From Clytia hemisphaerica (Eukaryota; Cnidaria; Hydrozoa; Leptothecata; Clytiidae): a stretch of 64,000 nucleotides of DNA. The DNA is taken from the NCBI GenBank assembly GCA_902728285.1, contig CACVBU010000687.1:24181-88180 (forward strand), written 5' to 3'. Position numbers and translations under genes: made by a program. The notes under the pieces were generated by a model that was not told where the DNA came from, did no database searches, and saw nothing but the letters and a program-made list of their open reading frames with translations. The stretch's first letter is position 1; each line of letters opens with the position of its first letter. Shown one piece after another: positions 39,401 through 54,400 of the stretch.

Positions 39401-42400
39401 TTCGATATAAGAAGGGCTTCGGCCAGTTGCTTCCGCAGACGAAAAGTTGCTGTACGACGAAGATAGCGTAGCACGTATAATTTTGCGTAAACTGATTGAC
39501 AGAGTTTATCGATATGAGTTTGCCAATTTAGATTTTGATCGAATTGGATGCCAAGAAGTTTATAAACGGTAACTCGTTCTATCAGTTGGTCTGTGTGATA
39601 GATATGAAAGGTTGCGTGATCGGGGTTCATGAAATCGTGAAGGTTTGACATTCTCAGTGTTGACAGTAGCATGATTTTGGTTTTTTTGTTATTAAACGCC
39701 AGATTATTAGTGCTTGACCATTCTCTAAGTTGGTTTAAACGATGTGTTAAGTTGACGATTGAAGCTGGGAGGTTTACTGTCTTACAGTGTTCATAGATAG
39801 TAGTGTCGTCTGCATATTGGTTTTTACTCCCACCATCAACGTTATCTTGTAGGTCGACGGTATAAAGGTTGAATAGAATTGGTCCAAGTATAGAGCCTTG
39901 AGGTACCCCAAACGATACAGTTCCGTAGTCAGATTTTTTGTCGTCAATCTGGACGAATTGGCGACGATTACATAAGTACGAAAGCATAAGCATGGCAGCA
40001 CTGTTCGAAAAGCCTATCTTTCGTAGTTTTACCAGTAGCGTTTTGTAATCGACGGTATCGAAGGCTTTGGAATAATCAAGAAAGGCGGCTAGTGTGACTT
40101 CGCTTTTGTTCATCGCACCAATGATGTCGTCTCGTATCTTCATTAGGAGCGTTTCGGTAGAATGACGCTTGCGGAAACCAGACATGGTTTGTTGATATAT
40201 CTGGTTTCTTTCGATGTACTCAACGATCTGCTTTGCCATTAAACGTTCGTAAAGTTTTGATAAGATAGGCAAAACAGTGACGGGTCTGAATTGGTCAGGA
40301 GTGACGGACTGTTCAGTTTTTGGAATCGGTGTTACTTTACCGATTTTCCATTGCTGATGGAAAGTGGTTTGAGCGATCCCTGTGTTTATGATGTGAGTTA
40401 GTGGTGATGCTAGATGGTCGGCGATAGGTTTGATCAGCGATACTGGTAGATTGTCATACTTTGATTTGATCAACCCTCTCCTTATTTCATCGGTTTCCAA
40501 AAGAACAGAATGTCTTTCTCATTCTTATTTCGTTACATTTATTTGTTTAAGTGCGAACATCTCTCAAGTTCATTCGCCGCACAAAAAGGAATAATTTGAA
40601 GTGAAATTTGGCTAAAAATAACTAAGAATAAATTTTAAAAGAATAATATAAACGTCAGATTTCAGAACCTACATTCGTGAAAAATTAAGAACAGCCTCGG
40701 CTGAACCTACGGCAGAGTAGATATATTAGTGAAATTACTGAAGAATAGATCTATAAAAACTAGCACATCTGTCATCTATTGCACAATTGAACATTCGTAA
40801 ACTCTGGTAGAATGCGATGCTTGAGTCAGTTGGTTGATCAACAAAAGCTATATTTGTGGGCATGATCTGATGGCAAAGTCTTCATTTCATAGTGAAGATC
40901 TGAAGATCTGTTCCTTGAGATTGTGCCCATTGTTATAGAGCATCGATTTCAAAAGCTGGGCATCCAATTTGAAGGGTTTGTCTAAGCAATGGTCTGTGTT
41001 TTAATAGCTGAAAAATTTTGTTAGAGTTTCTTACTCGATGCAGCAAAAGTTTTGAAAACTTTGTTAGCTTTTTCTAGTGATGTTTGTAACCAATTTCAAT
41101 AGTAACAAGAATTAAGGGGAATATCTTGTTTTACGGTATTTTAGCAAATGTGTTGACACGATTAAACGTCCCGTTAGCTACCCTTGACTGACTGCGCAAT
41201 TCCCTTCACATGGCACGGGGCGGGGGCGGGGGCGAAGGTTCATCTGTTTACAAAGTTTAAATCTGACCTTTGTATTCCGTACATGTATCAAGTTGTACCA
41301 TAGCACCTTCAGCTTACATCAGTGAGTTTGATGGGGCAGCAAAATTTCTCTTTCATTCAAAAGAAGAATAAATGTTCAATTGTTATTAATCTGAAAATCC
41401 AAGTAAAAAGTTTTCGCCGGAAAATATTTATTCAATATTCTCCGCTAATGTTCTTTCTTATCTGCATTTCCCTGTTTTTGGAATGCCGAATAAAATTTTG
41501 AGGAGCAAAATCTTGATACCGAATCTCAATCGAAAGTCAGGATAACTTGTTTTAGGAGTATGGTCAAAAAGGCCGAAATAAAGATTAAGATTTTAAACGG
41601 TTTTTTCCATACTCTTGAAATGAGACGACAACCAGAGCTAAAGTCCAAATTTCTTTCAGCTATAATTTGATTTTAGGCAATAAGCTAAAAGCTTGTATCA
41701 TGCAAATTAGATTTCCACTCAAGCATCGTTGGAAATCTAAGGCAGGAAGTATGTGGGCATCTTTCTAAGTCTATTTTAGAAGCTGTTCAAAAGACATTCA
41801 GTATGTATCAACCTTTTTTCGCTAAGGATTTGAAATTGTTCACATAAGTATGGTCAAAGATTTTGCTGGTTATAACTCGAGATAAAACGAGATGATATTT
41901 ATTTATAAGTCAAAGGATATTGATTTTGCTATACGAAAATGAACATGTTGTCGACACGAAGCTTGTACAGTGACCACAACCAAAGCTAGGACACAATGTT
42001 ATTTTCTAATAATCTGAATGTCATTTGTTTTGGTTGTGCTTACAGCAAAAAGTACGTTGGTAAGAATGGGTTATCACAGTCACTTTGTTCAATATTTGCT
42101 TATGGGAGAAAGCTATGTCATTATAAATAATCAAATACAATTATGAAGAACTTTGGCTCTGATTCATAATAAGACGCACTTTTTTTAAACTCAGAAATTG
42201 TGTTTTCCTACAAGATTTTACTAATCAATTCAATCTAATCATTGGAAATACTTCAGAAACCTACGGCGAAACTTTGGACTTACAGATCTCCAACAGGCTC
42301 ACTGTCCCAAATCGACTACATCATCTATCGAAAAAGATGGAGAAACAGTGTCCTTGATTGTCAAGCATTTTCGTCTTCTAATCCTGTTGGCAGTGGTCAC

Positions 42401-45400
42401 AGAATTGTATCGGCAAAAAGACAACTTAGCGTCCGTCGCCCTCCTCCTACATCTGTGTTGAAGTTATACTGGCAATATCTACCTAGGGACAAAAATCTCT
42501 CCAATATCGTGTTGATAGTTCAATTAAAACCCAGTTTGATAACCTTCCAAGAAACCAACAAACTTACTCTTCGTTCGTCAAAATTGCCAACAAAATAGGT
42601 TCTCAACTTCTTCCTACAAGGGATCGTCCTCCTCAAACAAACTCTGCTGACGTTCACGATGTAGTAGTTGCTCAGAAAGCCACTTTAAGAGCATCAACCA
42701 GAGCTATTCAAACAGCTCAAATCAACCTAAGAAACACTTACGACAGATCTGAAGACACTCGCATCAATGATATCTTAAAATCATTTGAATCACCCTGCAT
42801 CACCCTCATCAGTGAACCATGCATGGGATCTTGTAAAGAAAATCTCTGGCAAAAAAGCTCGCAGTGTTATCTTCATTGAAGGAGAAAATCGCCTTAAATG
42901 TTGGGAAACTCATTTCAAAAACCTTTTGAATTCAGAACCTCAAAATCGGACTGCTCCTGATCCTGTGCATAAGGTTCTTGATGAATTGAATGAAATCCCA
43001 TCTGGCTTATTTTCTAAAGAGGAAACGAAGTAAACGACTTGATGGAGTTTATACTAAAATGCTAAGGCGTATATACAATATTTCTTGGCAACAACATGCT
43101 ACAATCCAACAAATTTACGGCAACCTTCCCCGTATCACATCGGTTGTACGCCAACGGCGACTCAAACTTGCAGGTTATGTCTCAAGACATAACGAACCAG
43201 CCGGGAAATTGATAACATGGCTTCCAGATGCCCCAAGACGTGTCGGTCGCCCCTATGTCACCCTCAAATTGATTATTGAAGAGGAAACTGGTCTTGCCGG
43301 TAAAGATTTGCTAACAGTCATGTCAGATCGTCAAAAGTGGAAAAAAAGACTTTGTCGATGCTTCGCCTCACGGATGAATCAAGGCAAGGCAAGGCAAGGC
43401 AAGGCTAATTATACACTTGATTCGCTAAAAGTGAAAAAAAAACACAGAAAAGTTTGATGAAAAGAACCTTGGAACTTTTGTTGTAAGCACAATCGAAGGG
43501 TACGTTATTTTCAGAATTTGAAAACGTCTTCTCGATTAGTGCTAAAAGTTGTAGAATTGTCATGATTTTTGGAGCTCTTGTCCTGTAATACAACCAAAGC
43601 CAGAATACGGTGGTAGTCCGTCGAGTGTAGTCGACATTGGTAGCTTCAAAATCTTGGTAGCCCTGGTAATCAAATGCAATGACCAAAAACTTTGTCATTC
43701 TTAGGTAGCTTGTTTTGTGAGCATAATCAAAAGGTGCATTATTTTCCGGAGTTTCTAAACGTCGACCAGAAATGATTACCACGACCGGCGACTAGAACCA
43801 GCGACCAGACAAATTTGGGTTATCGAGTTTTTTCTCTTTCTCCACTCCTAATCATTTGAAAATATTTAATATTGAAGAGTAACGAAGTAAGCTCAACCCT
43901 GTCTCGTCTAATTAAAGCAACGTGCCAAATACGTAAAACAACCATTTCGACGCTCTTGGAGCTTGATTATGGTGTCAATTCCTATCCTTTTGTATTATCA
44001 GCATCACAATAATTAGTGGTACAAAATCTTTTGAAGATGGTTTGAAAAGCTTTGTATTTCATCATCATATTGTTATTTCTGTCGAAATTAGTTATTTTTT
44101 CAGCATAAAGACAATAGAATAATTGATTGGATTCATATCTCGAAAACTGGCCTTCCCAATTTTCTATCACAAAGTTCTATCTATTCATACTAGAGGCATC
44201 TCATTCAGCATAATTAAAATATATGGTTTAACAAAGCTTACAAACATCATACCTAATGAATATGTCAATATTTTTGTCAAATAGTGTCACTTTGTCAAGA
44301 AAATGACTGGTTACTTCAAAGGTCACTTTTTAGTATTCTTGATTTAAACATTCTCTACGGTGGAGAGAGCAGATAAACTCGATAATCCAAATTTATCTGG
44401 TCGCCGGTCGTGGACGCTGGTCGTGGTCGTCATTTCTGGTCGATGTTTAGAAACTCCCATTATTTTCAAAAAAAAAAAAAAACGCCTCCTTGATTATGGC
44501 TCATTGGTCAATTAGATTATTCTTGATGAGACCATCCGCTAATGGACGTAGAATTGATGCCCTGTGAGTAAAATTCGGCGAATGAGATTTTGTGGTTGTG
44601 GCATTGTTCAATCCAATTGTTTTCAAAGCTTTGGCGGCTTGTCTTGTGAACATAGTAGAAGAGCGGTTCATTTTTAGAATTTGAAGTAATTCTTTGACTA
44701 TTGCTCATCAGGCAAGTAGATTTATTTTGCAATATGAAAACAAACATACTTGTCGACACGAAGCTCCTTGTGCTGTGGACACAACCAAAGCCAGGACATG
44801 GTCGTATTTTAAAATTTCTATATGTTTACTTTTGGTTGTGCTTACAGCCACCACTATGCGTTGGTAAGAATGAGTTAGCACAATCCTTTATTTAATATTT
44901 TCTTATGGGAGAAACCGATGTCATAATAATAAAGTGCAATGACCAAAAATTTTGACATTCTTGGGTAGCTTGTTTTGTGAGCATAATCGAAAGATGCGTT
45001 ATTTTCATAATTTGAAAACACTTCCTTGATTATTGCTCATTGGCCAAGTAGATTAATTTTGAACGAACATCCGCTAAGCGATACAGAATTAACATGTTTA
45101 TTGAAGCTCTTGTCTTGTGGGTCCAACCAAAGACAGGACGTTATGATATTCAGAGAAATCGACATTGGTTGCATGTCTTGTGGGCAAAGTCGAGGGGCGG
45201 TTCATTTTCAGAATTTGAAACGTGTCTTTGACCATGACTCATCAGGCAAGCATATTGATTTTGCTTTACGAATAAAAACATGCTCGTCGAAACGAAGCTC
45301 TTTGTTCTGTGAACACAACCAAAGCCAGGACATGATAGTATTTTCAAATAATTGCATGTCAATTGCTTTGGTTGTATTTACAGAAGTCATTGTAGGTTGG

Positions 45401-48400
45401 TAAGATTGAAAAACCACAGTGACTTTATTCAATAATTGCTTACGGAAGAAATCTAGATGTCATTATAAAACGAAATGACCAAAAAATTTGGGATTCTTGG
45501 GTACCTTGTTTTGTGAGCATAATCGAAAGATGCGTTATTTTCAGAATTTGAAAACGCCTCCTTGATTACGACTCATTAGCCAAGTAGATTAGTTTTGTTA
45601 GCACAATCTGCTAAACGTAGTATAAACATACTTATTGAAGCTCTTGTCCTATAAGCACACTTCGACGGGTGAAATATCATATTTTTAAGTGTGTTATTCT
45701 TACTTCGATTTGTACTGATAGTCATTGCGTACATTCTGGTAAGGGAATAGTCGTTGGAGAATCTTGCCTTTCGACATGCAGTTCAGTACAGATCGTTCTG
45801 TGAGGACAGCCTAAGTTAAATCATTGCCTTATTTTCAAATAAATAATTGTCTTATTTTTGGTTGTACTCGTAAAACTGTTGTTGTAAAGAGCATGGGCTA
45901 AAATGAAATCCATTTGTTTTATTGTTGTTGATGAGAATTACATGCTAGATATGAGAAAATGGGTATTTGTTGACATCGGTAGTTGATCGAGCTTGTCCGT
46001 ATCTGTAGTGCTTGATGTTGTCGTTTTCAATTAACAAAAGCAGCAGTTTGTTATGAGCTTTTGACGAGAGATCTCTACGTGATGAGAAACGTTGGTTCAT
46101 GTTAAGCACATTGATACAAAGTTCTCAACTAAGCTGTATTAGTGAACTTGACTATGACAACAAGTTTTCATTGGAAAAGCGTGAATTGTTCAAGTCAAAT
46201 CCATGGGTACGGAGTTTTTAGCTGTTAGCCAACAACAAGCTCCAGAATATATTAGTTACCGCTCTATTATTAAGCACAGCCTTTTGATGAGTTTGATCAA
46301 GACAACATATTTTTATTTCAGTAATAGGAGTTTTTATGAAGTCGATTCCTTGTTTGATTGAGATCAGCGCTAGAAATACACTCGTGTACGTGAAATCGAT
46401 CATAATAAAAAAATGTTCTGCTCGTTTCACGGCGATATTGAGTACGGTATGGAGCTATTTTTTAAGTAGACTTTTATCCCCGTGTTTAAAAATGCATTAT
46501 GTCTTACTTTTTGATCAGCCGTACTCTTGAACTTGATTAAAGCGAGAGTTTTCTACTTCATAGAATAATTTCCCTTTTATATCAAGTTCATTGTTACAGA
46601 GTATTCAACTACCAGTCAATATGGGGTTCCATATTATTCACGACAGCGGTTTTAGTGAACTTGTCATTTTGGGCAGGTCATAATTCTCATTCCAAAATTT
46701 AAGTTAAGCTATCCTCTATGGAATAAAAAACGAATCAACAAAAAGTCTTTAACCGTAAGGTTACATTATCTTGATGAAACTGTAAACCCGGTACAAGAGA
46801 GCAGTTATGTTTTATAAAGCTTCGCTGATTGTTTTACTCATAAAACAAATGGATGCTCTCTAGTATTGGAAAAGTATAGTTGGAATAGTGGTTAGTATGG
46901 TTTGCTAGCAGAATTTTTATCTTCTCAGCTTACTCATTAAACAAGTGCATTCTCTCGAATAATGTAGGTGAAAAGTTGGTTTCATGTCTTCGTTTTCTTT
47001 AGCAGAATTACTGTATTTTTTGTGGAATTTTCAAATATGAGTACGGTGGAGAAATGAAGATGATTTAAAATCACTCTGCCAATTCTTAGCTTCCTCATTA
47101 GACAAATGGATGCTCTCTAGTATTGGAAAAGTATAGTTGGAACAGTGGTTAGTATGGTTTGCTAGCAGAATTTTTAGACAAATAAATTCTCTCGAAAAGT
47201 ATAGGTGAAAAGTTGATTTCATGTCTATAATTTTTAAGTACAATTACTATACTTCTTCCAGGACTTGTCAATGGCAAGTATGATGAAAAAATAAAGATGA
47301 TTCCATATTTCTCAGTGAGTTTCCGTTTTACTCAGCAGAATATTGAATTCTCTCAAAGATACCACAAGCCGTATCGAAAATGGAAATGAAAGCCATTTCT
47401 ACGAATCCAAATTGCCTTCCTTTATATATGCAACTGTTTCGTGATGTATTTTGTATCTAAACAGCAGTATTGTGTAAATTGTGGTGCTTCGCCATAGTAG
47501 TTTTGTTAGAGCAATCGATTGATATTGGTAGCTTTAACAGCTTTGGCAGCTTGTCTTGTGAGCATAGTCGAAGAGCGCTTCATTTTAAGAATTTGAGAAG
47601 CTCATTGACTATAGCTCATCGGCCAAGTAGATTCATTTTGCTATACGAAAATGAACATACTCTTCGACACGAAACTCTTTGTGCTGTGAACACAACCAAA
47701 GATAGATCATGGGTATTTTTAAATAGCCAGATGTTTTTACTCTTGGTTATGCTCATTGCAGTAAGAAAACATCGTCTCTTTATGCAATACTCGATAGTGG
47801 GATAATCGTTTATAATCCGTGTAATACAGTGATATTAGGGTGTTATATGATAATATGATAATTGTAACAATTTAATATCAGGTTGTATAAAATATAATTT
47901 ATCCCTGAAAAAGTGACGTCAAATAAATCTGATAAGTCGCTTTTACAGTGAGAAAACTGAAGGATCGTGCTATTTGGTAATTTGGTGTGACCATCATCAA
48001 AAGGGTCGATGATTTCAAATGTGTTGATTCTGCTCCTACGGTACGAACACTCTCTCAAATAGATATACTTAGTGGCCTGATATTTTCAACAGTGATTTGT
48101 CTTGCGAGCACAATAAAAAAATGACAATGATTTTGAATTCATAGAAATTTCTTTCTTTTCCAATGTTGAAAGTTTCAAAGAATTTTTATATCTTGTTTAT
48201 ATGAATGTGCATTGTGACCACATGTTAGAACTGATGACTGAAAACTTGAATGAGTGGTTATCGTTCAATTCGATTTCCAATGTTTTTCGAAGCACGACGT
48301 GAAAATGGAGAGCCTGCTGCTGATTAGCTAGGACGGAATTAACAGGAACAGCTAGGATCCAAAAGGTTTGGCCTATATTTTAACGTGATGACTTTACGTG

Positions 48401-51400
48401 ATTTTTCATTTTTTCAATATTTTTCTTTTTTAAGTGCGATATTGAACTTAGAAAAGAAGTTTTCTTTTTTTGGATTTTCTTTCTTCGTAAAGCAATTCGG
48501 GAAATCTTGTGTATGTATTCATAAATGTGAAGACGACCTTCTATAATATTTACATATAAAAGTATTTCAAAAAGACAAAGTCTTAAACTTTGATCTGTAA
48601 GCGCCAAGACCTTGCAGTTTCTAAATTCTACTTTGATAATCGACTGTAATTTCACAGTGAAGAATTGATTAGGTCCTCATCGGTATATCATGAAATCTTA
48701 CGCGAAAGGTGAAAAACTTCAGAAGAGATGTTACGTCTTTTACTTCCTGTGGTGTTGTAAAGGTACGCGATGTAGAATAAGATTTAAAACTTGTCTTGCG
48801 AGTATGTTGAAAATGAAGAATGATTGACAATTATTCTCTTCATTTTTGGTTTCATACTCACAAGAGAAGCAGCTTAGACTTCGAAATATTATTGCATGAA
48901 TCAACCATCATTCGTTTTACGATCATAGGTAATAAAAAAAAACAATAACTTTTGGTGCTTTCTCTTGTGAGCAAAATCTAAAAGGCTGGTGATTTCAAAT
49001 TCGCAAACGCTTTTAGAGAAGCTCATAAGGGAATTCGATTATTATTTCACAATATCTGGATATTTAAGCATCTTTTTCTGCGATCTCTGAGAAACAATAT
49101 TGCGAAAGCATTTGATGCTTTCTTTTGTGAGCAAAATCTAAAAGGATGGTGATTTTGAATTCGCAAACGCTTTTAGAGAAGCTCATAAGGGAATTCAATT
49201 ATTATTTCACAATATCTGGATATTTAAGCAACTTCTTTGTCTGCGATCTCTGAGAAACAATATTGCGAAAACATTTGGTGCTTTCTCTTGTGAGCACAAT
49301 CTAAAAGGATGGCGATTTCGAATCAGCCGACGCTTTTAGAGAAGCTCATAAGGGAATTCGATTATTATTTCACAATATCTGGATATTTAAGCAACTTCTT
49401 TGTCTGCGATCTCTGAGAAACAATATTGCGAAATCATTTGGTGCTTTCTTTTGTGAGCACAATCTAAAAGGATGGCGATTTCGAATCAGCCGACGCTTTT
49501 AGAGAAGCTCATAAGGGAATTCGATTATTATTTCACAATATCTGGATATTTAACCATCTTTGTCTGCGACCTCTGAGAAACAATATTGCGAAATCATTTG
49601 ATGCTTTCTTTTGTGAGCACAATCTAAAAGGATGGTGATTTCGAATCAGCCGACGCTTTTAGAGAAGCTCATAAGGGAATTCGATTATTATTTCACAATA
49701 TCTGGATATTTAAGCATCTTTGTCTGCGATCTCTAAGCAGTAATATTGCGAAAACATTTGGTGCTTTCTTTTGTGAGCACAATCTAAAAGGATGGTGATT
49801 TCGAATCAGCCGACGCTTTTAGAGAAGCTCATAAGGGAATTCGATTATTATTTCACAATATCTGGATATTTAAGCATCTTTGTCTGCGATCTCTGAGAAA
49901 CAATATTGCGAAAGCATTTGATGCTTTCTTTTGTGAGCACAATCTAAAAGGATGGTGATTTCGAATCAGCCGACGCTTTTAGAGAAGCTCATAAGGGAAT
50001 TCGATTATTATTTCACAATATCTGGATATTTAAGCATCTTTGTCTGCAATCTCTGAGAAACAATATTGCGAAAACATTTGATGCTTTCTTTTGTGAGCAC
50101 AATCTAAAAGGATGGTGATTTCGAATCAGCTGACGCTTTTAGAGAAGCTCATAAGGGAATTCGATTATTATTTCACAATATCTGGATATTTAAAGGGGAT
50201 CTAATGTCAGAAAATTCATGTACCTCATTTTTTTACATAGGAAAGCTCTGATAGAAACCAAAATATTGAAAAAAGAACGAACTTAAAATCTTTTGAATTC
50301 ATTAAGTTATTGATACTTGAATTTTCCCTTTCTTTGACAAAAAGAGGATTTTGTGACGTCATGGTTGCACTTTAGTTTCATAAATCAGTCGTTGAACAGG
50401 CACATTTTTAGAAACAGCGTCTTGTAATGGCTTCAAAAAAAGCTTTTGTTGGATAAAAAAGATATCTTTGTAATCGCACTTTAAAGAACAAACTTTTTGA
50501 TAGGTATTCCAAAGTATCCCATCTATCCTGCCGAATTTTAGATGCAATGAATAAATCATAATAAAGCCTTATAGAAATTTCTACGATCGAAGCCTTAAAA
50601 ATAGAGGGATATATCCTGTTAATCAACACAGATGTGTGCTAGCTTCTAAAACAAAACGCCAACTATGACGTCACACGTACAAATCTTTAAAGGGATATTA
50701 TAACACATTGACTGAAGATCATTTGATATAACATAGCTCTTTCGAAAGCTCTCGTTATAAATTTTTTAAAACTTTCCAAAAAAGTGTAATGAAGGATTTG
50801 ACGTTAGATCCCCTTTAAGCATCTTTGTCTGCGATTTCTGAGAAACAATATTGCGAAAGCATTTGATGCTTTCTATTGTGAGCAAAATCTAAAAGTTGGT
50901 GATTTCGAATCAACCGACGCTTTTAGAGAAGCTCATAAGGGAATTCGATTATTATTTCAAAATATCTGGATATTTAAGCATCTTTGTCTGCGATCTCTGA
51001 AAAACAATATTGCGAAAACATTTGGCGCTTTCTTTTGTGAGCACAATCTAAAAGGATGGTGATTTCGAATCAGCCGACGCTTTTAGAGAATCTCATAAGG
51101 GAATTCGATTATTATTTCACAATATCTGGATATTTAAGCATCTTTGTCTGCGATCTCTGAGAAACAATATTGCGAAAACATTTGGATGCTTTCTTTTGTG
51201 AGCACAATCTAAAAGGATGGTGATTTCGAATCAGCCGACGCTTTTAGAGAAGCTCATAAGGGAATTCGATTATTATTTCACAATATCTGGATATTTAAGC
51301 ATCTTTGTCTGCGATCTCTGAGAAACAATATTGCGAAAACATTTGATGCTTTCTTTTGTGAGCACAATCTAAAAGGATGGTGATTTCGAATCAGCCGACG

Positions 51401-54400
51401 CTTTTAGAGAAGCTCATAAGGGAATTCGATTATTATTTCACAATATCTGGATATTTAAGCATCTTTGTCTGCGATCTCTGAGAAACAATATTGCGAAAAC
51501 ATTTGATGCTTTCTTTTGTGAGCACAATCTAAAAGGATGGTGATTTCGAATCAGCCGACGCTTTTAGAGAAGCTCATAAGGGAATTCGATTATTATTTCA
51601 CAATATCTGGATATTTATGCATCTTTGTCTGCGATCTCTGAGAAACAATATTGCGAAAACATTCGATGCTTTCTTTTGTGAGCACAATCTAAAAGGATGG
51701 TGATTTCGAATCAGCCGACGCTTTTAGAGAATCTCATAGAGGGAATTCGATTATTATTTCACAATATCTGGATATTTAAGCATCTTTGTCTGCGATCTCT
51801 GAGAAACAATATTGCGAAAACATTTGATGCTTTCTTTTGTGAGCACAATCTAAAAGGCTGGTGATTTCAAATTCACCGACGCTTTTAGATAAGCTCATAA
51901 GGGAATTCGATTATTATTTCACAATATCTGGATATTTAAGCATCTTTGTCTCCGATCTATGAGAAACAATATTACGAAAACTTTTTGTGCTTTCTTTTAT
52001 GAGCACAATCAAAAAGACTGGTGATTTCAAATTCACCAACGCTTTTAGATGAGCTCATAAGGGAATTCGATTATCATTTCGCAATATCTGGATATTTAAG
52101 CATCTTTGTCTGCGATCTCTGAGAAACAATATTGCGAAAACCTTTGGTGCTTTCTTTTGTGAGCACAATCAAAAAGGCAGATGATTTCAAATTCATCAAG
52201 GTTTTTTCATGCACTCATAAGAAAAGTGGAAATACCTTAATATTTAAGCAACTTCTGGATATCAATCTCTAAGTAGCAATAATGCGAAAACTTTTGGTGC
52301 TTTCTCTTATGAGCACAATGAAATAGGATGGTGATTTCAAATCATCACATCTTTTCAATTTATTTCATAAGGCGAGTGGATTCTCTAAAGATATTTGTAA
52401 ATGTCTAATAATTTAGATTTCTCGGTGAAACCTTCGTTGTTTTCCCTTGTGAGCACAATCAAAAAGGCTGATGATTTCAAATTCATCGAAGCTTCTTGAT
52501 GAGTCATAAGTGAATTCGAATTACTCAAATCTCTGGATATTTAAGCAACTTCTTTGTCTGCGATCTCTTAGTAACAATGAAGTTTATTTTTCCCCATAAT
52601 TTTTTCATCTTATTTTGAATCTTTGACACAAACGAATTCCGATTGGTGACTAAAAATGACAATCCTTCACAACTAGGAAATCAAGGTAGGTACAAAAGGA
52701 TCATACTTTAGGTTACTTCCTTTCTATCTATTTATGTTTTCTTTTTCTACATGCTTTTGAATGAATTGTTTTTGGTTTTTTCGAAATAATGTGCAATGGG
52801 GGAATACTTAGTCTGTGTTTATGAACTTTGGGAGAATGTCGTTCAAAGAATGCGCAACCGGTAATTTCTCTCTTAGTTTGTGTCTAAGCAAATTTCCATG
52901 GAAGCTTTATTTTACGACATGCTTCTGAATGAGTGGATATCGAGTTCTTTATATTTAGAGGCATTAGTTGACTAGGATTGAGTTTTGGACATGTATTTGC
53001 ACGAATAGATATCGTTTTTCATGTCATGGGAGATTGTTTGGTTTATCGGCATTTTCATTATCTGGTCTTCTTATTTTGTCATACTGTGTTCATGAAATTG
53101 ACGTCATTTAATGGACTGATTGACGTCAAATAAAAAGTTGCATACTAGAAAGTTAAATAAGTGCAGAAAATTGTGTCGATCATATGACATGAAAACAGAT
53201 AAAAAGAAATATTGAAATCCTTTGTCTTGTCTTGTTTTGTGAGTATGAACTGAAAAGTAGGGTGATTTCAAATCAGCCAGTTTGTTTTCATTTATACTAG
53301 CAGAAGACGAGTCGGTCGGAATACCTGAATGATATTCTGCAAAGACATTATTAGTGTATTTTGTGGGAATCATCATAAAGGAAGAAATTTTTCGATTTTT
53401 CTGTCAAACCTGGTTTAATCTGCTGGTGAGATTATTTGGTTCTCTAGAGTATTTGAACGTTTTATCCATAGCGTGCTAGTAGGTTTTAATTAGCTTTTTT
53501 AATATAATTTGATACTTTGCCGTGCGAGAATAATAAAAAGGCCAATGCTTTAAAATTAATATGAACTTTAAATTCAGCTCATTGGGCAACTAGGCTCTCA
53601 GTTACCTGAAATATATGCTAAAAATATAACATTTCTTTTATAGCTTCTCTTGTGAGTGTGATTAAAAAGTGTGATATTTTCAAACTATAGGCATGATTTT
53701 AATAGCACTCACAACTTACAAAGCGGATTAGTAAAAATTTCAGATGGCAAAATGAAAAGCCTAGCAGAAGAAACTTCAAATTTATTTTGTAGCTTGTCTT
53801 GCAAGTGTGTTCAAAACGTGCGATACTTTAGAATTATTGGCATGATTTTAATAGCACTCACAAGTTATAAGTAGATTAGGAAAAAATTCAGATATCAAAA
53901 TGGAAAGCCTAGCAGAAGAAAGTTGAAATTTCTTTTGTAGCTTCTCTTGTGAGTGTGTTCAAAACGTGCGATATTTTAGAATTATTGGCATGATTTTAAT
54001 AGCACTTACAAGTTAGAAAGCGGACTAGGAAAAATTCACTTGGCAAATTTCAGAGTTCAGCAGAAGAAACTTGCTCATAAGATTTGATATTCAACATTCA
54101 TTTCAAAATGTATAGTTGATAATTGTAAGGTCTTTGTTCACTGACGAGTAATTTGTGTTGTTAGTTTTAGGAGTTTTTGTTCGCCTTCACCGTTCTTTTT
54201 TTGTACGGTTTTATTGATTTTGTCTTGTGAGCACTTTAGAAAGTAATTCATGTTTTCAAATCACACGATCCTTTGCTTGCAGAGTGCTCATAAGGGAAGC
54301 AGAAAACACGATTTTCCGACGTTTCGGTAACATTGGACATTTTTTCCAAAACACGTATTCGTTAGAAAGACATTTGTTCTCTATGCTTATTCAAAATCTA

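Noticed and set aside
41217-41234. G-quadruplex or CpG island
   Set aside because: Only three long G-runs in 18 bp, with AT-rich flanks and no gene nearby. Not supportable as a regulatory element.
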